Shown here in pieces: positions 56,608 through 64,000 of a DNA stretch of 64,000 nt (positions are counted from its first letter, which is position 1; each line of letters begins with the position of its first letter). The stretch lies in the NCBI RefSeq assembly GCF_014773395.1, contig NZ_JACXAF010000017.1:1-64000 (forward strand). The letters are read 5' to 3'. The position numbers and the translations under genes were made by a program. This stretch comes from Neiella litorisoli. GTDB lineage: Bacteria > Pseudomonadota > Gammaproteobacteria > Enterobacterales > Neiellaceae. The notes beneath the pieces are model-generated. The model did no database searches and was not told the origin of the DNA. It worked only from the letters and a program-made list of their open reading frames with translations.

Positions 56608-57662
56608 CTGTTGCTACTTGCCAGTAGGTAATAAATGCCTTCAAGGCCGTGGTATTTCAGGGCGGTTGTGGCTTTAGCCGCAACCACGGGTTTTGCATGA
56701 TAAGCCACACCCAATGCCGCCGCCGCCATCATGACCAAATCATTGGCACCATCGCCAGCGGCAACAGTTTGTGATGGTGGGATATCAAACTGCTGTGCTA
56801 GCGCAACCAGCGTATCGGCTTTGCGTTGGGCGTCGACAATGTCGCCAAGTACCTTGCCGGTGAGCTTGCCATCGATGATTTCCAACACATTGGAGACCGC
56901 CGCATCCAGCGGTAACGTATCTTTCAGGTAATCGGCAAAATAGGTAAAACCACCAGAAGCAATCGCCACCCGCCAGTTTTTCTGACGCAGAGCAGTCACT
57001 AGCTCCGGTAACCCAGGCGACATGGGTAACTGCTCACGCACCTCAGCCAGAATGGCTTCATCGGCATCGGTTAAGGTCGCTACTCGAGCTCGCAGACTTT
57101 CGGCAAAATCGAGCTTACCTTGCATGGCCAGCTCGGTCACTTCAGCAACTTGCTCTCCGACACCTGCTAATTTCGCAATTTCGTCAATGCACTCAATCTC
57201 AATGGCTGTTGAGTCCATATCCATCAGCAGTAACCCGGGTTGCTCAACTGAGGGCGCATCCGTTAAGAGGTTAAATTCCCACAAGCGTTCAGCGGCCAAA
57301 TCGGCCAGTGCTTGCAAATCATCTGGCACCGCCGCCAAACCAAGTACCAATGCGCCCATGCTCGCTGGCTGATACAGGCTCGCGAGGCAATCGCTACGCA
57401 CGACATCCACTGCGATCAAAGCGATAATTTCAGCCAAATCCTGAACGTTAAGCAGCCCCTGAATCACCAACCGACATTGCTCTTGCGCTAATGGCGCAGC
57501 TAACGGCGTCGCGCCTTGGTGCTCAGCTTGGCTAACAATGGTCAGTTGGCTGGCGTCGCACGCGGTCACAGCGCAGGGTTTATACTGCTCGATAAGCGCC
57601 GTTAAATATGCAGATTGAGTTTGTTTACTCGGATCGATGATGATCTGATGACAGAAGTTCAA
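56604..57662 (-). CDS. serB: Phosphoserine phosphatase
   Basis: HAD-family enzyme making L-serine from phosphoserine. The 352-residue protein has an N-terminal ACT-like regulatory region (about 1-130) and the HAD motifs DMDSTAIEIECIDEIA (nucleophile Asp and DxDST), IASGGFTYF (Ser), and AAGDGANDLVMMAAA. Stop codon overlaps that of the convergent PilZ gene by four bases. Divergent to ahpA. Confidence 0.97.
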   Translation of the reverse strand: MNFCHQIIIDPSKQTQSAYLTALIEQYKPCAVTACDASQLTIVSQAEHQGATPLAAPLAQEQCRLVIQGLLNVQDLAEIIALIAVDVVRSDCLASLYQPASMGALVLGLAAVPDDLQALADLAAERLWEFNLLTDAPSVEQPGLLLMDMDSTAIEIECIDEIAKLAGVGEQVAEVTELAMQGKLDFAESLRARVATLTDADEAILAEVREQLPMSPGLPELVTALRQKNWRVAIASGGFTYFADYLKDTLPLDAAVSNVLEIIDGKLTGKVLGDIVDAQRKADTLVALAQQFDIPPSQTVAAGDGANDLVMMAAAALGVAYHAKPVVAAKATTALKYHGLEGIYYLLASSNS

Positions 57663-57748
57663 AAGCTAACTCCACAGAAGATGTTTTATTCAGTGGCGAT
57701 ATGGTAGTAGGCTTAACAATGTGCGTAAACCTTTAAGATTTGGACACT

Positions 57749-58408
57749 ATGGCTCAATCTACTATTCGCTTGTCACCAAGACGCCGTAGCCGCTTTATTC
57801 AGCTGCTATTGGCGATTGTCTTGCTGTTGGTGGTGTTTCAGATCATGCGGGTTTACCAGTTGGGGCGGCATGACATGTTAATGTCCCAATCACGCAGCCT
57901 GACCCGCGCCATTGTTGAGCAAAGCGCCGCAGCCGCCCTGCCCGCAATGCGCAATCAGGACGATAGCGCGCTGGCAGATATGGCCAATGTCTTGATCCAG
58001 AATCCGGCGATTTATGACGTTGCGGTTTATGACAACCAAGGTTTGCTGCTCGCCACCAATGATAATTATGTGTCACTCAGAGAGCGTTTGCCTGAGCTGA
58101 CCACCACCGATCACGCCGAACAACTCAGTAGCCGAGTAACGTCTATCTACGATCAGGGTGAAGTCGTTGGCTTCATGCAATTGACGCTGTCATATGCAGC
58201 TTTACAGCACGATACTCGCGATCAAATGAGGCAATTGGACGATCAAATGCGATTGGCGTTGATCCTAGCTGCACTGGCCGGATTCCTATTTTCGGGCAGT
58301 ATTCGCCGAGGCATCCGAGCGGCCACTCGGATCCGCAGTCAAGAGCGGGTCTATAAAGAACCAGTCAAACCAGCATCTTCCGCTGACCAAACAGGCTCTA
58401 GCGACTAA
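57749..58408 (+). CDS. Membrane protein AhpA/YtjB (SMP family)
   Basis: Protein of 219 residues with a membrane helix at about 19-37 (LLLAIVLLLVVFQIMRVYQLG), an extracytoplasmic PAS-like domain with ALADMANVLIQNPAIYDVAVYDNQGLLLA, and a second membrane helix around 170-187. It matches YtjB of E. coli, which sits divergent to serB just as here. Function poorly known; a link to virulence or membrane stress has been suggested in some species. Start at MAQSTIRLS; a TTG three codons upstream is possible. Confidence 0.85.
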   Translation: MAQSTIRLSPRRRSRFIQLLLAIVLLLVVFQIMRVYQLGRHDMLMSQSRSLTRAIVEQSAAAALPAMRNQDDSALADMANVLIQNPAIYDVAVYDNQGLLLATNDNYVSLRERLPELTTTDHAEQLSSRVTSIYDQGEVVGFMQLTLSYAALQHDTRDQMRQLDDQMRLALILAALAGFLFSGSIRRGIRAATRIRSQERVYKEPVKPASSADQTGSSD

Positions 58409-58887
58409 TCAGGCTCAGTTCGATAAATCACCATGCCCCGAGCTTGGTAGTTTTTCAGTGCATGCGGATGATCTAGATCGCAAGTATGAACCCATACTCT
58501 GGTTGCCTGCCATTGCCAAGCTTGTTCAATCGCTTGGCTCAACAAGTAGCCACCAAGCTTTCGATCGAGAAAATCAGGTGCAACACCAAAGTAAGCAATT
58601 TGCACGCTACCATCGGCTTGCTTCTCTAGCTCAAAATAACCAGCCGGCGTTCCTTGCCAAAGCAACATAAAGAGTCGTAGCTGATCACGGTGCGCGTAAT
58701 CGCGCCACTGCTGATCGCTCCAACTCGCTTTATCAAACCACTGCCAAGCAGCACCGACGTACTGATAGAAAAATCGGTTCAGCTCAAATTGCCGCTGCTG
58801 ACACTCGATCACCTGAGCATCTATGGAAGGCGCAGGTTTAGCCTGCAACGACGCCGGTTGAGTCATCTCTAAATAGTAAATCGTCAT
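58405..58887 (-). CDS. GNAT family acetyltransferase
   Basis: Predicted N-acetyltransferase of 160 residues. Motif A is seen as IAYFGVAPDFLDRKLGGYLLSQAIEQAW (Q/R-x-x-G-x-G/A loop with RKLGGYLL), preceded by AGYFELEKQADG, followed by VHTCDLDHPHALKNYQARGM. The substrate is unknown. It overlaps the ahpA stop by four bases convergently. Confidence 0.88.
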   Translation of the reverse strand: MTIYYLEMTQPASLQAKPAPSIDAQVIECQQRQFELNRFFYQYVGAAWQWFDKASWSDQQWRDYAHRDQLRLFMLLWQGTPAGYFELEKQADGSVQIAYFGVAPDFLDRKLGGYLLSQAIEQAWQWQATRVWVHTCDLDHPHALKNYQARGMVIYRTEPD

Positions 58888-58981
58888 TGTTTAACTGCGA
58901 TAAAGCTGCATCGCGATATTAAAATACTGGGCGATCAGTAATAGCCGAAGCATCCACAACACCAAAGCGAAATAGCGCAAC

Positions 58982-59208
58982 AAAAAAGAAAGCCCCGACA
59001 CATTCGTGCCGGGGCTATTTACATCGATTGCAAGTTCCTGTTTGCGAGTCGTTCCCTCTTACATTCCGTTGCGATGTCCGTCCCTGAATCGTTCCTGATC
59101 AATCCCAGATCGTCCAGCATCCATTCAAAGCTCTATCCAGAGCCATCTCGTTCCGTGCTTCCTGCTGGCTATCCTCAGCCTGCGTCCTAGTTAGCGTCCT
59201 GCCAACGA
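58982..59208 (-). ncRNA. CsrB-family sRNA, copy 1 (diverged)
   Basis: Minus-strand RNA of about 227 nt with roughly 15 GGA triplets (many as AGGA, CAGGA or GGAA), the binding motif of CsrA/RsmA. It ends in a Rho-independent terminator (AGCCCCG-CAC stem, 58991-59016, then TTCTTTTTTG). Promoter guess: TATCTT (59220-59215) with ATTGTT/TTGTTC 16-17 bp upstream. It is homologous to copies 2 and 3 (same GGCAGGACGC 5' end and terminal hairpin) but diverged. Role: sequester CsrA and relieve its repression of mRNAs. Confidence 0.88.
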
Positions 59209-59379
59209 GGAATAAAGATACAGCATTATTGATTTAGAACAATTGTTTCATTCCGCTTAATTTCTCAGACACCAAATTGAAACAAATCATAAAAACAAGT
59301 AACACCCTGTAATAAATAGACATTTATTAAAACAAGAACAAATAACAAGCAAGTCATTGGTGATATCACTCACACGCTT

Positions 59380-59397
59380 TGTAAGAGATATCTCACA
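59380..59397 (-). promoter_or_regulatory. GacA/UvrY-type box of CsrB copy 1
   Basis: TGTAAG-AGATAT-CTCACA, an 18-bp palindrome one base off the TGTAAG-N6-CTTACA consensus for GacA/UvrY/VarA. It is 172 bp upstream of the inferred start of copy 1, a spacing like that of csrB/rsmZ genes. Confidence 0.8.
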
Positions 59398-59461
59398 AAG
59401 AGATGGCAAATATCTGCTTGCGTTGTTGCCGACAATGGAGTGGCGCCCATTGCGAGCGCCC

Positions 59462-59694
59462 AAAAGAAAGGCCCCAAACCTTTTACAGGTTCGGGGCCGA
59501 GTAGCATTGTGCAAGTTTCCGTTTGCTAGAGAAATCCCTTACACATTCCTTTGCTTCGCTCTTCCTTGAACGTTCCTCGTACTCCTTGTACGTGTCCAGA
59601 GTCCTTTCAAAGCATCTTCCTGATGCCATCTACTTCCTAGTGCTTCCTGCAGACCATCCTAGTCTTGAATCCCTGTGTCAGCGTCCTGCCAACA
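59462..59694 (-). ncRNA. CsrB-family sRNA, copy 2
   Basis: Minus-strand RNA of about 233 nt with about 14 GGA motifs, several in short hairpin loops (AGGAAG, AAGGAG, AGGAAC). Terminator GGCCCC/GGGGCC stem at 59470-59498 with AAACC/GGTT inner pairs and a TTTCTTTT tail. Promoter: TAAATT (59706-59701) and ATTGTC (59729-59724), 17 bp apart. Nearly identical to copy 3. Confidence 0.9.
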
Positions 59695-59863
59695 CTTGCT
59701 AATTTACGCCGATGCCCCAAAAGGACAATGTCAGCAAAATAAAAAATATTCACGATGGCTGAATTTATAAACAGCAACAAACATATAACAATTTAAATTC
59801 AATAAGTTAATAAAAGTTGTTGAGAAAATTTATGCGTAATAACCCTGATAAATCGCACATTGT

Positions 59864-59881
59864 TGTGAGATATTTCGCACA
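59864..59881 (-). promoter_or_regulatory. GacA/UvrY-type box of CsrB copy 2
   Basis: TGTGAG-ATATTT-CGCACA, matching TGTRAG-N6-CKYACA. It lies 170 bp upstream of the inferred copy 2 start. Confidence 0.75.
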
Positions 59882-59953
59882 AAGGCATGGTGCGTTTTGG
59901 TAATTCTGAGAGAGGCTGAAAACAACCGAATTGACTTATTCATAGCAAGCCAT

Positions 59954-60187
59954 AAAAAGAAAGGCCCCAAACCTTTTACAGGTTCGGGGCCGAGTAGCAT
60001 TGTGCAAGTTTCCGTTTGCTAGAGAAATCCCTTACACATTCCTTTGCTTCGCTCTTCCTTGAACGTTCCTCGTACTCCTTGTACGTGTCCAGAGTCCTTT
60101 CAAAGCATCTTCCTGATGCCATCTACTTCCTAGTGCTTCCTGCAGACCATCCTAGTCTTGATTCCCTGTGTCAGCGTCCTGCCAACA
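59954..60187 (-). ncRNA. CsrB-family sRNA, copy 3
   Basis: Minus-strand RNA of about 234 nt, differing from copy 2 at only a couple of positions over the whole transcript (for example GATTCCC for GAATCCC on the plus strand). Same terminator (59963-59991), same promoter hexamers (TAAATT at 60199-60194) and the same GGA set. The near identity implies recent duplication or ongoing gene conversion. Confidence 0.9.
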
Positions 60188-60356
60188 GTTGCTAATTTAC
60201 GCCGATGCCCCAAAAGGACAATGTCAGCAAAATAAAAAAAATTAACTAAGGCTGAATTGGTAAGCAGTAACAACGATATAACAACATAAATTCAACAAGT
60301 TAATAAACGTTAACGAGAAATTTAATGCACAGCAACACTGATAAGTCGCACAGTGT

Positions 60357-60374
60357 TGTGAGATATTTCGCACA
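60357..60374 (-). promoter_or_regulatory. GacA/UvrY-type box of CsrB copy 3
   Basis: TGTGAG-ATATTT-CGCACA, identical to the copy 2 box and again 170 bp upstream of the inferred RNA start. Confidence 0.75.
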
Positions 60375-60505
60375 ACACAAGGGCTGCTTTGCCATGGCTG
60401 CTACGGTCCGCGGCGCTCGGCATCGTCGGCCTGACCATTGGCACATGCCGTCGCAATACCTCGGGAATCAAGGACGAGTAATACCGCGCGAGGCATCACA
60501 ATGCA

Positions 60506-61276
60506 CTAATAGCCAGATGGAATACTATGAATGTTGGAGTCGCCGCAATGGCGCAAGACATCATCTAACAAGCCAGAAGCGCCAAACCGGAAGTGACTAC
60601 TGACCACCCAACTGCGACCACAAATTTGCTCGGCCAACTCTAAATAAGCATCGGCTTGCTCGAGGGTACGAATACCGCCTGCAGCTTTAAAACCGCAACT
60701 GCCACCGCTACGGCGGATCGCTTCGAGCATAATACGGGCCGCTTCGAGGGTTGCATTCACGGGCACTTTGCCGGTGCTGGTTTTAATAAAATCAGCGCCT
60801 TCGGCAATCACTTGTTGGCTGAGTTGAGCAATCAGGTCAGTCGGTAATTCACCGGTTTCGAGGATCACTTTTAGTCGCACTTTCGTGCCGCATTCAGCTT
60901 TGACGGCTCCCACCATGTCACGGCCAATATCCAAATTGCCCTGTATGGCTTGTCGGTAGGGATAGACCAAGTCCACTTCGGCAGCCCCCGCCGCGATTGC
61001 CGCTTGCGTTTCTGCCACCGCTTGCGCAATGTCGCTGTTGCCATGTGGAAAGTTGACCACAGTTGCCACCTTAATGGCGGCCGCATCCGCTTGCGCCAAG
61101 GCGTATTTGGCAATGTGGACAAACTGCGGCCAGACACACACCGCGGCAGTTTGGCCCACCGGCGAACTGGCTCGTTGGCACAATTCCACCACGCTGGTAT
61201 CGGTGTCGGTGTCATTTAACGCGGTCAGATCCATCAGACTCACAACTTTGCGTGCTAACGCGTCAAACTCCGACAT
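60506..61276 (-). CDS. deoC: Deoxyribose-phosphate aldolase
   Basis: Cleaves 2-deoxyribose-5-phosphate to glyceraldehyde-3-phosphate and acetaldehyde in nucleoside catabolism. Start at MSEFDALARKVVSLMDLT (256 aa) is supported by GAGGAG nine bases upstream; the frame extends 14 codons further. Schiff-base lysine in FIKTSTGKVPVNAT, second conserved Lys in KVILETGEL, and GFKAAGGIRT. The rest of the deo operon (deoA, deoB, deoD) is not adjacent. Confidence 0.96.
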   Translation of the reverse strand: MSEFDALARKVVSLMDLTALNDTDTDTSVVELCQRASSPVGQTAAVCVWPQFVHIAKYALAQADAAAIKVATVVNFPHGNSDIAQAVAETQAAIAAGAAEVDLVYPYRQAIQGNLDIGRDMVGAVKAECGTKVRLKVILETGELPTDLIAQLSQQVIAEGADFIKTSTGKVPVNATLEAARIMLEAIRRSGGSCGFKAAGGIRTLEQADAYLELAEQICGRSWVVSSHFRFGASGLLDDVLRHCGDSNIHSIPSGY

Positions 61277-61408
61277 GGCAATTCTCCTCAACAATGATGT
61301 GTAATCATCATAATACAACTAGCCGAAATTAAAGATAAAAACTGATTGTTTGGGTCACTGCGCACGACTCCGTATAATAGCCAGCGATTTTTGGCGAGGC
61401 GAGACAAC

Positions 61409-62233
61409 ATGATAACCCCAGACAATGCCCAGCGATTTGGCGGAATTGGCCGCTTATATGGTCAACAGCAACTCGAATGGCTGACTCAAGCCCATGCCTG
61501 CGTGATCGGCATTGGCGGTGTTGGCAGTTGGGCCGCTGAAGCACTCGCTCGCTCTGGCGTTGGTCAAATCACCCTGATTGATATGGATGATATTTGTATC
61601 AGCAACACCAACCGCCAAATTCACGCACTTGACCACACCCAAGGCATGGTCAAAGTCGATGCCATGGCCGAGCGCATTCTGGCCATCAACCCAAGTTGTT
61701 TGGTCAATCCAATTGCTGAATTTATCAGTACCGACAATCAACGCGATTTACTCCACGACGGCCTCGATGTGGTGATTGATGCGATTGATTCGATTGCCGC
61801 GAAAACTGCACTCATTGCCTACTGCAAACGCAACAAACTGCCGCTGATTGTTTCCGGTGGTGCGGGCGGGCAAACCGATCCTCGACAAATCACTAGTGGC
61901 GATCTGGCCAAAACCACCCACGATCCGCTCCTTGCTAAGATCCGCAACCAATTGCGTCGCGAGCACAACTTCAGTAAGAATCCGAAACGGAAATTTGGCG
62001 TCGAGTGCATTTATTCAACCGAGCAGTTGGTCTACCCACAGGCTGATGGCAGTGTCTGCGCCAGCAAAACCAGCAGCGCTGAAGATGGCAGTATTCGGCT
62101 TGATTGTAGCTCTGGTTTCGGCGCAGCAACGATGGTCACCGCTACCTTTGGCCTGATGGCAGCAGCGCGCGGTATTGACAAACTGCTGGCGAAACGACAG
62201 CGCCAACACAGTGCGCAAAAGTCAACAGATTAG
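61409..62233 (+). CDS. tcdA: tRNA threonylcarbamoyladenosine dehydratase TcdA (CsdL)
   Basis: E1-like ATP-dependent enzyme that cyclises t6A37 to ct6A in tRNA. Start at MITPDNAQRFGGIGRLYG (274 aa) fits the family. ATP loop VIGIGGVGSWAAEALARSG, the DMDDICISNTNRQIHA switch and DAIDSIAAKTALI are clear. It works with the CsdA-CsdE sulfur relay; that pair is encoded by the convergent next gene, whose stop overlaps this one. Confidence 0.96.
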   Translation: MITPDNAQRFGGIGRLYGQQQLEWLTQAHACVIGIGGVGSWAAEALARSGVGQITLIDMDDICISNTNRQIHALDHTQGMVKVDAMAERILAINPSCLVNPIAEFISTDNQRDLLHDGLDVVIDAIDSIAAKTALIAYCKRNKLPLIVSGGAGGQTDPRQITSGDLAKTTHDPLLAKIRNQLRREHNFSKNPKRKFGVECIYSTEQLVYPQADGSVCASKTSSAEDGSIRLDCSSGFGAATMVTATFGLMAAARGIDKLLAKRQRQHSAQKSTD

Positions 62234-63888
62234 GTTTTAAGTTGTTGCTGGAGCTGCTCGATAGCAGCACTAATGCCACTTTGACGAGTCATCGACAGTT
62301 GTTGGAAAAAGGCCTGCTGAGCGAGCCAATCACGGCCATCAAATTGCCGCTGTTCGGCAACAGCTAGCCGATTGAAGTCGAGCGCCAGCAAATGCAGCAT
62401 ACCGCGAACCACATTGGCCTCGCTGTCGACCAAGCACTGCCAACCTGATTCTCCGTGCTCAAGCTGCAACCATGTCGCGCTCTCACAATCATGGATCAAA
62501 TACTGCGGCGCTCGCTCGGCCTTCAATGCACTTGGCAGTGCCTTGCCAACGATTATTAAACGGCTTAGCGTTTGCTGCCAGCTTTGCCCGACTTTCAACG
62601 CCGCAACAGCCTCATCCAGATCCAAATGATTATTCTCTGCCGACACCGCGGTTTCTGTGTCGCCTTGATGAGCCGCATCAATCGCGGCGATCAGTTGATC
62701 AATATCCTGTTGATTGGAGTAACAGCCCAATGACAACCTCAGTGTCACCGGCTCCCCGAGGGCTGCCAACAGCGGATGAGCGCAGTGCTTGCCTAAACGC
62801 ACGGCCACGCCGAACTGATCGAGATACTGAGCCAGATCTTGCGGGTGAATCCGGTCGCTGACGAACGATTGCACCGCCACTTGCTCGGCAGGAGCTGCGA
62901 TCAGGCGGATGCCATCAATGGCAGCCAAACGCTGTTGAGCATAGGCCAATAACGCCGCTTCTTGTTGCTGCCAGTCCTCAGGCAATTGCTCGAGAAATGC
63001 GACCGCACTGGCCAAGCCAATGGCGCCTGCGATATTCGGCGTGCCGGCTTCAAAACAATGGGGAGGCTGTGCCCAACTGGCCGTGTCATAGCTGACCGCT
63101 TCAACCATCTCGCCGCCAGTTTGCCAAGGCTGACACTGGTTGAGCATGTCATTGCTCAGTAAAACCCCACCAATGCCGGTTGGACCATACATCTTATGAC
63201 CCGAAAAGGTATAAAAATCAGCGCCTAATTCAGCGACATCAACAGTGAGATGAGCCGCTGCCTGAGCACCATCGATCAGTACTTTGGCATCGTATTGATG
63301 GGCCAAGGCGATCATGTTCGCGACCGGATTGACAGTCCCCAACACATTCGACACATGAGTCAGTGCCACCAGTTTCGGCCGTCGCTGCAGTAATTGTTGG
63401 AACGCTTGCTGATCTAATTCACCAGTGGCTAGCACCGGAATAATGGCTAATTCAGCATTGCGAGCACGACAAACCTGCTGCCACGGAATTAAATTGGCAT
63501 GGTGCTCTAGGCCGCTGACCACCAGCAAATCGCCAGCATTTAGTTGCTGAAGCGCCCAGCTATAAGCGACAAAATTAATCGCTTCGGTACACCCTCTGGT
63601 CCACACCAAATTGCGGGCCGACATGCCAAAATAGCCCGCCACCTTGGCCCGCGCTTGTTCAAATTGCTCGGTTGCTCGAGCTGCAATGGTATAGCCAGCC
63701 CGATGGACGTTAGCGTTGTCGCGGCGGTAAAAATGTTGAATCGCCGCCAGCACAGGCGCTGGCTTTTGACTGGTCGCCGCACTATCGAGATAGGCCAACG
63801 GCTGGCCATTAATACGTTGTTGAAGCGCGGGAAACTGGTGGCGAATGTTTTTGTTCAAGTTGACGTCCGACGATGACAGGGGCAACAA
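62230..63888 (-). CDS. csdA: CsdA-CsdE fusion: class II cysteine desulfurase with sulfur acceptor domain
   Basis: 552 residues. Residues 1-405 are a SufS/CsdA-type desulfurase (YLDSAATSQKP, PLP Lys232 in SGHKMYGPTG, catalytic Cys369 in RLGKHCAHPL). After a linker (about 406-421) residues 422-552 match CsdE/SufE: RLIIVGKALPSALKAE, acceptor Cys468 in HDCESATWLQ, DSEANVVRGMLHLL, and a C-terminal SMTRQSGISAAIEQL. In E. coli these are two separate genes. It partners TcdA. The start is uncertain: the frame opens at TTG, and another TTG lies ten codons in; no ATG or clear ribosome site is seen. Confidence 0.9.
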   Translation of the reverse strand: MLPLSSSDVNLNKNIRHQFPALQQRINGQPLAYLDSAATSQKPAPVLAAIQHFYRRDNANVHRAGYTIAARATEQFEQARAKVAGYFGMSARNLVWTRGCTEAINFVAYSWALQQLNAGDLLVVSGLEHHANLIPWQQVCRARNAELAIIPVLATGELDQQAFQQLLQRRPKLVALTHVSNVLGTVNPVANMIALAHQYDAKVLIDGAQAAAHLTVDVAELGADFYTFSGHKMYGPTGIGGVLLSNDMLNQCQPWQTGGEMVEAVSYDTASWAQPPHCFEAGTPNIAGAIGLASAVAFLEQLPEDWQQQEAALLAYAQQRLAAIDGIRLIAAPAEQVAVQSFVSDRIHPQDLAQYLDQFGVAVRLGKHCAHPLLAALGEPVTLRLSLGCYSNQQDIDQLIAAIDAAHQGDTETAVSAENNHLDLDEAVAALKVGQSWQQTLSRLIIVGKALPSALKAERAPQYLIHDCESATWLQLEHGESGWQCLVDSEANVVRGMLHLLALDFNRLAVAEQRQFDGRDWLAQQAFFQQLSMTRQSGISAAIEQLQQQLKT

Positions 63889-64000
63889 GGGCTGGGCCGC
63901 TATTTTCCACCATCAATCAATCGATAGCAATTAGGCCACGGGATGGATTTAGTTGCCGCCCACTCTTGCCGCCCATTAATGGAGCTGCGTTAGCTGTTCA
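63889..64000. other. Right edge, upstream of csdA
   Basis: No gene is recognised in the last 112 bases. It should contain the csdA promoter (minus strand) but no convincing -10/-35 pair stands out. Confidence 0.4.

Larger units (their letters stand above)
58888..60505. other. Regulatory-RNA region without protein genes
   Basis: This 1.6-kb gap holds three minus-strand CsrB-type RNA genes and their upstream activating sites (listed separately). The remaining pieces, 58888-58981 and 60375-60505, show no recognisable gene. Spacers between the RNAs are strongly AT-rich with IHF-like ATTCAA-N4-TTA sequences conserved between copies 2 and 3. Confidence 0.8.

Noticed and set aside
59357-59569. Short plus-strand frame across CsrB copy 2
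   Set aside because: It overlaps the GacA box and the RNA terminator; the C-rich codons are the complement of GGA motifs.
58982-60240. CRISPR-like repeat array
   Set aside because: The repeated units are about 230-280 bp, with terminators and promoters, and have no short repeat-spacer pattern.
60325-60603. 92-codon open frame on the plus strand
   Set aside because: It runs across the third GacA box and antisense into the 3' end of deoC, with no ribosome site and no family resemblance.

Overview
The window is a chromosomal stretch of a free-living, probably marine gammaproteobacterium. The ISC operon layout, a split tRNA-modification/Sec block (queA-tgt-yajC-secDF), serB/AhpA/radA, TrhP, RdgC, CsrB-family RNAs and two GlyGly-CTERM (rhombosortase-type) proteins fit Alteromonadales and relatives such as Vibrionales. 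Genus cannot be fixed from the sequence alone. Almost everything is compact housekeeping DNA of even composition; mobile DNA is seen only at the extreme left edge.

Layout. 1-127: right end of an IS50/Tn5-like element, inserted in the terminator of ndk. 0.15-6.3 kb (minus): ndk and the complete iscRSUA-hscBA-fdx-iscX operon with an IscR operator. 6.4-14.6 kb: cysE, trmJ, suhB (plus), then queA-tgt-yajC-secD-secF. 14.7-20.4 kb: secreted trypsin-like protease, CBS protein, a 39-aa small protein behind a promoter with a CRP-like palindrome, acpH, and a membrane O-acyltransferase with a long structured leader. 20.5-39.4 kb: aceA, then a phosphate island: ppk2, phoU-pstB-pstA-pstC, an ACT regulator, ppk1-ppx, pstS, phoR-phoB and two porins. 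Pho-box sequences precede pstC, pstS, phoB, ppk1 and one porin, so sensing (PhoR/PhoB), uptake (PstSCAB), outer-membrane entry (porins) and polyphosphate storage or mobilisation (PPK1, PPK2, PPX) are likely co-regulated.

39.6-58.9 kb: an ABC exporter, a metallo-hydrolase, rdgC, HDOD and EAL-HDOD proteins, trhP, a Wzz-like protein whose cytoplasmic tail looks like a dead tyrosine recombinase, a secreted cyclophilin, a metzincin protease without a prodomain followed by a separate membrane-anchored prodomain-like protein, radA, a large PilZ protein, serB, ahpA and a GNAT enzyme. 58.98-60.4 kb has no protein gene but carries three tandem minus-strand CsrB-type RNAs, each with about 14-15 GGA motifs, a terminator, and a GacA/UvrY-type box about 170 bp upstream of the inferred start. 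60.5-63.9 kb: deoC, tcdA and a CsdA-CsdE fusion.

The strongest unusual items are the triple CsrB array, the Wzz-recombinase fusion, the split metzincin/prodomain pair, the CsdA-CsdE fusion, and the IS50-like insertion into a terminator loop. No CRISPR array, rRNA, tRNA or prophage was recognised.
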